10,654 bases of DNA, taken from NCBI GenBank assembly GCA_003248565.1, contig QFOV01000105.1, forward strand, positions 1 to 10,654. The letters are read 5' to 3'. The position numbers were made by a program, and so were the translations under genes. Shown in pieces: positions 5,812 to 10,654 of the stretch. The DNA is from Stenotrophomonas sp. GTDB taxonomy: Bacteria; Pseudomonadota; Gammaproteobacteria; Xanthomonadales; Xanthomonadaceae. How positions within the stretch are numbered: the stretch's first letter is position 1; the number at the start of each line of letters is the position of its first letter. The notes under the pieces were generated by a model. That model worked only from the letters and a program-made list of their open reading frames with translations, did not search any database and had not been told where the DNA came from.

Positions 5812-6705
5812 ATGCGTACAACATGGCGTGACTACTGGGACCTGACCAAGCCGAAGGTGGTGGCACTGATTGTGTTCACCGCCCTGGTCGGCATGTGCCT
5901 GGCCATTCCGGGCCTGCCCACCACCGCGCAGGTGGTGACCGGCCTGCTCGGCTTCCTTGGCATCTGGCTGTCGGCCTCGGCCGCGGCGGCGATCAACCAG
6001 CTGCTGGATGCGCGCATCGACGCGCAGATGGCGCGTACCTCGTGGCGGCCCCTGGTGGTCGGCAAGGTCTCTCCGCGGCAGGTGCTGGTGTTTGCCGGCG
6101 CGCTGACCGCGCTGTCGATGACCATCCTGGTGCTGTGGGTGAACGTGATCACCGCAGTGCTGACCTTCGCCTCACTGATCGGCTATGCGGTGATCTACAC
6201 CGTCTACCTGAAGCGGGCGACCTCGCAGAACATCGTCATCGGCGGCCTGGCAGGCGCAACGCCGCCGCTGCTGGGCTGGGCGGCGATCACCGGCATGCAG
6301 GGCAGCTCGGATTGGGCCTACGCCTCGCTGCTGGTGCTGATCATCTTCATCTGGACCCCGCCGCACTTCTGGGCACTGGCGATTTTCCGCCGCGTCGATT
6401 ACGCCAAGGCCGAGATCCCGATGCTGCCGGTGACCCACGGCGTGCCGCATACCCGCAAGCAGATCCTGGCGTACTCGGTGGTGCTGGCGGTAGTGACCTT
6501 GCTGCCGGTGGCGATCGACATGAGCGGCATGTTCTACCTGGGCGGGGCAACGGTGTTGAACATCGTATTCCTCTGGTACGCATGGAAGATGCAGAACCCG
6601 CCGGACGAGATGTTCAACATGAAGATGTTCGGCTATTCCATCGTGTATCTGATGGCGTTGTTCGCCTTCCTGCTGGTCGACCACTGGCTGTTGCCCTGGT
6701 TGTGA
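5812..6705 (+). CDS. ctaB: Protoheme IX farnesyltransferase (heme O synthase)
   Basis: UbiA-family prenyltransferase that adds a farnesyl group to protoheme IX, giving heme O, the substrate of CtaA encoded just upstream. The product has about nine helices. The first Asp-rich motif is NQLLDARIDAQMARTSWRPL, with the spaced Asn, Asp, Asp and Arg-Thr...Arg-Pro residues of the family. It is followed by YTVYLKRATSQNIVIGGLAGATPPLLGW, and IFIWTPPHFWALA is also diagnostic. The start has two ATGs in tandem directly after the ctaA stop (5809 and 5812). GGAG at 5802-5805 is six bases from the second and only three from the first, so 5812 is preferred; the alternative adds one Met. A strong terminator follows, so this is probably the last gene of the oxidase/heme A unit. 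Confidence 0.97.
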   Translation: MRTTWRDYWDLTKPKVVALIVFTALVGMCLAIPGLPTTAQVVTGLLGFLGIWLSASAAAAINQLLDARIDAQMARTSWRPLVVGKVSPRQVLVFAGALTALSMTILVLWVNVITAVLTFASLIGYAVIYTVYLKRATSQNIVIGGLAGATPPLLGWAAITGMQGSSDWAYASLLVLIIFIWTPPHFWALAIFRRVDYAKAEIPMLPVTHGVPHTRKQILAYSVVLAVVTLLPVAIDMSGMFYLGGATVLNIVFLWYAWKMQNPPDEMFNMKMFGYSIVYLMALFAFLLVDHWLLPWL

Positions 6706-6711
6706 TCGAGC

Positions 6712-6745
6712 AATGAAAAGGCCGGCGAATGCCGGCCTTTTCATT
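6712..6745 (+). terminator. Rho-independent terminator after ctaB
   Basis: A perfect 15-pair stem, AATGAAAAGGCCGGC (6712-6726) with its complement (6731-6745), closes a GAAT loop. The right arm contains CCTTTTCATT, giving the T-run on the + strand, and the left arm has AAAAGG, giving a shorter one on the - strand. It begins seven bases after the ctaB stop. It should end the oxidase operon and may also stop transcripts arriving from the convergent symporter gene. Confidence 0.92.
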
Positions 6746-6766
6746 TGCATGGCGCCGTGCAGCTGT

Positions 6767-6815
6767 GCCCCCTCCCTTTGCCGTAGGCAAGGGGATGGTT
6801 GGGGAGGGGTTGGCT
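6767..6815. repeat. Palindromic intergenic element, copy 2 (single unit, opposite orientation)
   Basis: Read on the - strand this is CCCCTCCCCAACCA, then a hairpin, then AAAGGGAGGGGGCACAG, closely matching the left unit of copy 1. The hairpin pairs 6773-6782 with 6786-6795 (ten pairs, one T-G, loop GTA). The outer edge continues into TTGGCTTTGCTTTGCTT, a GCTTT-type tract like those bordering the other copies. Only one unit is present here, which suggests the single hairpin is the basic building block. Confidence 0.8.
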
Positions 6816-6829
6816 TTGCTTTGCTTCAT

Positions 6830-6898
6830 GTAGTGCCGAGCCATGCTCGGCAGAGGCCTTACTGGCAAAGCCCTTTGCCGAGCATGGCTCGGCACTAC
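6830..6898. repeat. SMAG/GTAG-type REP dimer (mirrored pair)
   Basis: GTAG (6830-6833) is followed by a hairpin with stem TGCCGAGC (6834-6841), loop CAT and GCTCGGCA (6845-6852). After a 23-base spacer comes its exact reverse complement: stem 6876-6883, loop ATG, 6887-6894, then CTAC (6895-6898). The two 23-base arms form a perfect inverted repeat. The GTAG head joined to a GC-rich palindrome is the hallmark of the SMAG/REP family described in Stenotrophomonas maltophilia, which is mobilised in trans by REP-associated tyrosine transposases. It sits 15 bases beyond the symporter stop and may fold to protect or terminate that mRNA. No transposase gene is in this window. Confidence 0.9.
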
Positions 6899-6913
6899 CA
6901 ACTTCGGTGTCGA

Positions 6914-7900
6914 CTATTGTTGCTTTGATCCGGCGTTCTGCTTCGCATACCGCTGCGCCACCATCGAGCAGACGATCAACTGGATCTGGTGGTAGATCAT
7001 GATCGGCAACACGATCGCGCCGAGGCTGCCGCCGGCAAACAACACCTTGGCGATCGGCACACCGGTGGCCAGGCTCTTCTTGGGACCGCAGAACATGATG
7101 GTGATCTGGTCGGCACGGTTGAAGCCCAGCCGCCGTGCCAGCCAGGTGATGCCGGGCATGGCGATGGCCAACAACACAATCGCAACCAGCGCAGCAGCCA
7201 GCAAGGACAGCGGTGGGGTCTTGCTCCACAGGCCTTCGCTGACCGATTCGCCAAAGGCGGCGTAGACCACCAGCAGTACCGTGCCCTGGTCGGTGTAACG
7301 CAGCAGGCCGCGGCGCTTCTCGATCCAGCCACCAATCCATGGCCGCAGCAGATGGCCAAGCACGAATGGCACCAGCAGCTGCAGCATGATCGCGCCGACC
7401 GCATGCAGCGGGTTGGCCATGCCGCCCTGCGAGCCTGCGAGCACGGTCATCAGCAATGGGGTCAGGAACACGCCGAGGATGCTCGACAGCGAAGCCGCGC
7501 ACACCGCTGCCGGCACATTGCCACCGGCAATCGAGGTGAAGGCAATCGAAGACTGCACGGTCGAGGGCAGGGCGCACAGGAACAGCACGCCGATGTAGAG
7601 CTCGGGTGTCAGCGCCCAGCCGGCCAGCGGCTTCATCGCCAATCCCAATAGCGGGAACAGCACGAAGGTGCAGGCCAGGATGGTGATGTGCAGGCGCCAG
7701 TGCAGCAGGCCGGCGACGATGGATTCGCGTGGCAGCCGCGCGCCATGCAGGAAGAACAGCGCGGCGATGGCGACATCGGTGAAGTGGTCGAAGCCCTTGG
7801 CTGCGGCGCCGGTAAGTGGCAGCACGCTGGCCAGGGCAACGGTGGCGAGCAGGGCGAGGGTGAAGTTGTCCGGTCGCAGTCGCGACCACCAGCGGGTCAT
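6914..7900 (-). CDS. Bile acid:sodium symporter-like membrane protein (SBF-like/YfeH type)
   Basis: A 328-residue polytopic protein with about ten hydrophobic segments. The N-terminal WWSRLRPDNFTLALL, FFLHGARLPRESI (49-61), LCALPSTVQSSIAFTSIAGGN (about 107-127) and FCGPKKSLATGVPIAK (near 265-280) are signatures of the SBF-like/YfeH branch of the bile acid:sodium symporter superfamily. The substrate of this branch is uncertain; a sodium-coupled organic anion is a family-level guess. A strong AGGAGG (complement at 7911-7916) lies ten bases before the ATG and practically touches the stop of the upstream phosphatase-like gene, so the two are probably co-transcribed. The 3' end faces ctaB across a terminator and repeat cluster. 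Confidence 0.93.
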   Translation of the reverse strand: MTRWWSRLRPDNFTLALLATVALASVLPLTGAAAKGFDHFTDVAIAALFFLHGARLPRESIVAGLLHWRLHITILACTFVLFPLLGLAMKPLAGWALTPELYIGVLFLCALPSTVQSSIAFTSIAGGNVPAAVCAASLSSILGVFLTPLLMTVLAGSQGGMANPLHAVGAIMLQLLVPFVLGHLLRPWIGGWIEKRRGLLRYTDQGTVLLVVYAAFGESVSEGLWSKTPPLSLLAAALVAIVLLAIAMPGITWLARRLGFNRADQITIMFCGPKKSLATGVPIAKVLFAGGSLGAIVLPIMIYHQIQLIVCSMVAQRYAKQNAGSKQQ

Positions 7901-7918
7901 GTCGGCAATGCCTCCTGA

Positions 7919-8410
7919 TCAGGGTGTGGGTGTGTCCAGCGCAGCGCGTGCGGCGGGCTCGAGTGAAGTCATGCCCGCATCGCGGCCGAACTTGAATGCG
8001 TCCTCCACCGATGCGCCGTTGATGCGTGCGTCGATCACCGACAGCAAGGCACCAGCGCGGTTGGAGGAGGCGCAATGCAGCAGGGTCTTGCCGCTGTCCT
8101 GCTTGAGCAGGCGGTCCAGCGTGCGCGCGTTGGCTTCGGTGATGTCGCCGGCACCGGCGATGGGCAGGCGCACATAGCGCAGGCCAAGTTGTTCGGCCAA
8201 GGCGGCTTCGTCGTAGCCGCGATCTTCATCGGCGCGGCGCAGATCGATGACGGTGGTGACGCCATTGGCGGCGGCATCGCGCAGCTGTTGTGCGCTGGGC
8301 TGGCCGGCGGTGATCAGGTCCGGGCGCGGCTGGCGCGACGTCGCATCGCCAGCGAAGGCGTTGGCGGCGAGCAGCAGCGAAAGGAGCAGTGACAGGCGGT
8401 AGGTGTACAT
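7919..8410 (-). CDS. Exported DUF442/BLH-type phosphatase-like protein
   Basis: A 163-residue protein with a signal peptide (YTYRLSLLLSLLLAANAFA, likely cut after Ala20). The mature domain contains LITAGQPSAQQLRDAAANGVTTVIDLR (32-58), the GQP and VIDLR landmarks of the DUF442/beta-lactamase-hydrolase-like phosphatase family. It also has LLHCASSNRAGALL with Cys113 and Arg118 as a CX4R version of the tyrosine-phosphatase signature. Relatives I recall have HCASGNR, so a Ser replaces the usual Gly. The substrate is unknown and periplasmic location is inferred. The frame is open 61 codons further upstream, into dnaG, but the ATG at 8410 has the signal peptide and a good GGGAG six bases away. The gene begins 20 bases after the dnaG stop. 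Confidence 0.88.
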   Translation of the reverse strand: MYTYRLSLLLSLLLAANAFAGDATSRQPRPDLITAGQPSAQQLRDAAANGVTTVIDLRRADEDRGYDEAALAEQLGLRYVRLPIAGAGDITEANARTLDRLLKQDSGKTLLHCASSNRAGALLSVIDARINGASVEDAFKFGRDAGMTSLEPAARAALDTPTP

Positions 8411-8430
8411 GCAGTGCTCCCTTGCAGATG

Positions 8431-10167
8431 TCAGAGGCGCAGACTGGCGCGGGCCTTGAGCAGCTCGCGCAGTTCGTATTTGTCGGTGTCGTCCAGGCCT
8501 TGCTGGCGTTGTTTTGCCTGCAGCTCGTCCAGGCGCTGGGTCAGCAGTTGCTTCTCCAGCTGCAGCACGGCGTCCTGCAGTTCCTGTGCCCACATCGCTT
8601 CATCGCCGGGCAATGCCTGCGCTGCCAGCTTGTGCAACGCGGCCTGTTCTTCGCGCTCGTTGAAGTGTTCGAGCAGGGCGCCGGTGCTGATGTCCGGGCG
8701 CTGCTGTACCAGGTTCAACAGCTCGACCAGCAGTTCGATGCCGGGAAGGCGCAGACCACCGATGGCGTGGTGACCTTCCAGGCTCATAGCCAGCGAGGGC
8801 TGCTGCAACAGGATGGCAATGGCGGCACGCACCAGGCTGCGCTTCTGCGCAGGCACGGCGTTGTTGCGCATCGGCGGGCGCGCTGCCGGCGCGGAGGCTG
8901 TTGCCGTGCTGCCGATGCCGGTCAGGCGCGCCAGCTCCTGCTTCATCAGGTCGCCGAAGGCGCCATCGGGAATCTGCGCCAGCATCGGCTTCGCCCGTTC
9001 GGCCAGGCGTGCCTTGCCGTCGAGCGTGCTTAGATTGATCTCGCGGCTGAGCTCGTCGAAGAAGAACTGCGACAGCGGCGTGCCCTGCTTGAGCCGTGCG
9101 TCGAAAGCATCGGCACCTTCCTTGCGCACGATGGTGTCCGGGTCCTCGCCATCGGGCAGGAACAGGAAGAAGGCCTGGCGGCCGTCCTTCATGCGCGGCA
9201 ACACCGACTCCAGTGCGCGCCAGCCGGCACGGCGACCGGCGGCATCACCGTCGAAGCAGAAGTACACGTCGGGCGCGTTGCGGAACAGCAGCTCGGCATG
9301 GTCGGGCGTGGTCGCCGTGCCCAGCGTCGCCACCGCCTGGGTGACGCCGAACTGGAACAGGCTGACCACGTCCATATAGCCTTCAACCACGATCAGGCGT
9401 TCGATCTTCTGGTTGGCCTGGCGCACCTGCCACAGGCCATACAGTTCGCGGCCCTTGTGGAACAGCGCGGTTTCCGGCGAGTTGAGGTACTTGGGGCCGT
9501 CGTCCTTTTCCATGACGCGGCCGCCGAAGGCGATGACGCGGCCACGGCGGTCGAAGATCGGGAACATCACCCGGTCGCGGAACTTGTCGTAGACGTGGCC
9601 GCGGTCGTTCTTGGAGAACAGGCCGACGCGTTCAAGCAGCTTCATGCGCCGCTCGTCCTTGCCCAGCGCGTCCTTCAGCGCGCTATAGCCATCCGGCGCA
9701 TAGCCGATGGAGAAGCGCGCGCGGGTGTCGGCATCCACGCCACGGCCATCGAGGTAGGCGCGGGCCTTGTCGTTGCCTTCCAGCTGCTTCTGGAAGAAGC
9801 GGGTGGCGGCATCCAGCGCCGAGTACTGGTCGCGGCTGTCGTCCTGCTGCTGCGGCGTGCGTGCGTTGGTTTCGCGTGGGATCTCCATGCCCACGCGCTT
9901 GGCCAGTTCGTCCACCGCATCGAGGAACTCGAGGCGGTCGTAATTCATCAGGAAGCTGATCGCGGTGCCGTGCGCGCCACAACCGAAGCAGTGATAGAAC
10001 TGCTTGGTCGGCGAGACCGTGAACGAGGCCGAGCGCTCGTCATGGAAGGGGCAACGCGACGCGTATTCCTTGCCCTGGCGCTTGAGCGGCACACGTGAGC
10101 CCACCACTTCGACGATGTCGGTGCGGGCCAGCAGGTCGTCAATGAACGCGTCGGGAAGTCGGGCCAT
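8431..10167 (-). CDS. dnaG: DNA primase
   Basis: Synthesises RNA primers at the replication fork and is recruited by the DnaB helicase. The 578-residue product has the standard three parts. The N-terminal zinc-binding domain has Cys39, His42, Cys60 and Cys63 in CPFH...HCFGCGAHG. The catalytic core includes KFRDRVMFPIFDRRGRVIAFGG and the TOPRIM residues Glu262 (VVEGYMDV), Asp306 and Asp308 (CFDGDAAG), plus the later GEDPD (340-344). After an Ala/Pro-rich linker near 420-435 comes an alpha-helical C-terminal DnaB-binding domain. All metal ligands are intact. The start at 10167 gives the canonical N-terminus (RLPDAFIDDLLARTDIVEVV), but no convincing Shine-Dalgarno precedes it. The two genes downstream follow at about 20-base spacing. 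rpsU and rpoD, the usual partners, are not in the window. Confidence 0.98.
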   Translation of the reverse strand: MARLPDAFIDDLLARTDIVEVVGSRVPLKRQGKEYASRCPFHDERSASFTVSPTKQFYHCFGCGAHGTAISFLMNYDRLEFLDAVDELAKRVGMEIPRETNARTPQQQDDSRDQYSALDAATRFFQKQLEGNDKARAYLDGRGVDADTRARFSIGYAPDGYSALKDALGKDERRMKLLERVGLFSKNDRGHVYDKFRDRVMFPIFDRRGRVIAFGGRVMEKDDGPKYLNSPETALFHKGRELYGLWQVRQANQKIERLIVVEGYMDVVSLFQFGVTQAVATLGTATTPDHAELLFRNAPDVYFCFDGDAAGRRAGWRALESVLPRMKDGRQAFFLFLPDGEDPDTIVRKEGADAFDARLKQGTPLSQFFFDELSREINLSTLDGKARLAERAKPMLAQIPDGAFGDLMKQELARLTGIGSTATASAPAARPPMRNNAVPAQKRSLVRAAIAILLQQPSLAMSLEGHHAIGGLRLPGIELLVELLNLVQQRPDISTGALLEHFNEREEQAALHKLAAQALPGDEAMWAQELQDAVLQLEKQLLTQRLDELQAKQRQQGLDDTDKYELRELLKARASLRL

Positions 10168-10290
10168 GCGGCAAATGAACAGCGCCGCCGGTTGGCGGGG
10201 CGCGATGAAAGGGGGGAAGGGGAGTGTACTAGGCTGGGCTGGTGCTGGCTGGGTGTTGGGCTTGATGGTTTTCAGTCAAAGCCTTGAAGC
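10168..10290 (-). promoter_or_regulatory. dnaG upstream leader with GC-rich hairpin
   Basis: CCGCC (10185-10189) pairs with GGCGG (10194-10198) around a GGTT loop. The stem can be extended with a bulge by GCG/CGC, and it ends about 17 bases before the dnaG ATG. It could hinder ribosome access, notable because no Shine-Dalgarno is seen. Further out is a purine/pyrimidine-biased tract (10205-10225) and nothing I can call a sigma-70 promoter with confidence. This stretch and the repeat at 10291-10460 together fill the 316-base gap between dnaG and the upstream YihY-like gene. Confidence 0.35.
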
Positions 10291-10460
10291 TACCCCTCCC
10301 CAACCCGTCCGGCCCGAAGGCATAGCCTTCGGTCGTTCATCATGTCGCGCGGCAGTGCCGCGCAAGCAGACCTTCTTCACCCCCTTGCCTTCGGCAAAGG
10401 GAGGGGGCAGAGCTCGCTCCCTCCCTTTGCCGCAGGCAAGGGGGAGGGCCGGGGAGGGGT
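10291..10460. repeat. Composite palindromic intergenic element, copy 3, with extra internal segment
   Basis: It begins ACCCCTCCCCAACCC and has two facing hairpin units. The first pairs 10382-10389 with 10393-10401, loop TTC. The second pairs 10423-10431 with 10435-10443, loop GCA. The centre, AAGGGAGGGGGCAGAGC, is identical over 17 bases to copy 1, and the end is GGGCCGGGGAGGGGTGGCTT. Compared with copies 1 and 2, about 70 bases (roughly 10306-10375) separate the CCCTCCCCAACC edge from the first hairpin. The right edge runs into GGCTTCTGCTTCTGCGCTT, again a simple GCTT-type tract. Confidence 0.82.
10314..10363. repeat. Two perfect hairpins in the extra segment of copy 3
   Basis: CCGAAGGC (10314-10321) pairs with GCCTTCGG (10325-10332) around ATA. 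GCGCGGC (10347-10353) pairs with GCCGCGC (10357-10363) around AGT. Neither hairpin appears in the other two copies of the palindromic element, and together they make up most of the extra segment. They could be a small nested repeat or local rearrangement, and they may act as terminators for the - strand YihY-like gene that ends at 10484. Confidence 0.75.
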
Positions 10461-10483
10461 GGCTTCTGCTTCTGCGCTTGCCG

Positions 10484-10654
10484 TCAGTCCAAAGCCCCAA
10501 CATCAACCTCGGCCTCAGCCGCCACCTTGCGCCGCGCATACGCCCTCTCATCGATCACCGCGGTGATCAGTGCGCCGCCAAAGAACACCACGCTGGCGTA
10601 GTAGATCCACACCAGCATGATCACCAGCGTGCCCATCGAGCCATAGGCGCTGCC
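10484..10654 (-). CDS. YihY/BrkB-type inner membrane protein, C-terminal end only
   Basis: The frame is open from the window edge and ends at TGA (complement of 10484-10486), giving the last 56 residues. The sequence GSAYGSMGTLVIMLVWIYYASVVFFGGALITAVI is a hydrophobic helix with the AYG-x-x-G-x-L...W-x-YY...FG-x-x-x pattern that closes the YihY/virulence factor BrkB family, once misnamed ribonuclease BN. A polar tail rich in Ala, Arg and Glu follows (ERAYARRKVAAEAEVDV). The molecular function of the family is uncertain. It lies on the same strand as dnaG, 316 bases upstream, separated by the copy 3 repeat. Only the end is visible, so no statement is possible about the rest. Confidence 0.88.
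   Translation of the reverse strand, partial: GSAYGSMGTLVIMLVWIYYASVVFFGGALITAVIDERAYARRKVAAEAEVDVGALD

Noticed and set aside
6741..8075. 444-codon - strand frame overlapping the symporter
   Set aside because: It is another frame of the same strand as the symporter gene, which has the strong ribosome site and family motifs. The Arg/His-rich product runs through the SMAG and palindromic repeats.
8411..8593. N-terminal extension of the phosphatase-like protein into dnaG
   Set aside because: The longer frame overlaps the dnaG coding end and hides a clear signal peptide that starts at the ATG with a good ribosome site.
9298..10098. 266-codon + strand frame opposite dnaG
   Set aside because: Shadow of the dnaG coding sequence; no motif, no plausible start context.
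10251..10279. TTGACT on the - strand as a -35 box for dnaG
   Set aside because: No acceptable -10 hexamer appears 16-18 bases downstream (ACACCC and CACCCA are found), so a promoter cannot be supported.

Overview
The window is high-GC gammaproteobacterial DNA, most likely Stenotrophomonas or a close Xanthomonadaceae relative. The gene order is that of the aa3-type cytochrome c oxidase locus known from pseudomonads and xanthomonads. A mirrored pair of GTAG-type palindromes at 6830-6898 matches the SMAG/REP family described in S. maltophilia. The genus call rests on memory of these patterns, not on a search.

Positions 1-6705 hold the back half of the oxidase and heme A cluster, nearly all on the + strand. 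In order: the C-terminal part of subunit I (ctaD), a 45-residue one-helix protein too short for ordinary ORF calling, the CuB assembly factor CtaG/Cox11 (TTG start overlapping the previous stop), subunit III (ctaE), a small DUF2909-type twin-helix protein on the - strand, SURF1, a thioredoxin-fold/SCO-like membrane-anchored protein, heme A synthase (ctaA/COX15) and heme O synthase (ctaB). CtaB makes heme O and CtaA oxidises it to heme A. SURF1 is linked to heme a3 insertion and Cox11 to CuB in subunit I, so the cluster combines structural subunits with cofactor synthesis and insertion. A strong hairpin follows ctaE, and a textbook rho-independent terminator follows ctaB.

Positions 6706-6913 are a convergent intergenic region with three stacked structures: the ctaB terminator, one copy of a C-rich/G-rich palindromic repeat, and the SMAG dimer. 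On the - strand, dnaG (10167-8431), a secreted DUF442-type phosphatase-like protein (8410-7919) and an SBF-like/YfeH-type symporter (7900-6914) follow one another with gaps of about 20 bases, so they probably share a transcript. Further upstream, cut by the window edge, is the C-terminus of a YihY/BrkB-type membrane protein (10654-10484). The 316-base gap before dnaG holds another repeat copy.

The genes are conventional. I found no convincing new defence, mobile or biosynthetic system. The least explained feature is a family of interspersed palindromic elements at 3828-3970, 6767-6815 and 10291-10460. They share CCCTCCCC edges, hairpin cores and a GGGAGGGGGCAGAGC-like centre, and they abut AAGCC/GGCTT-type simple repeats, including a sevenfold AAGCCA array. 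Secondary points are an apparent extra helix pair in CtaA and a SCO-like protein that keeps CX3C but seems to lack the SCO histidine.
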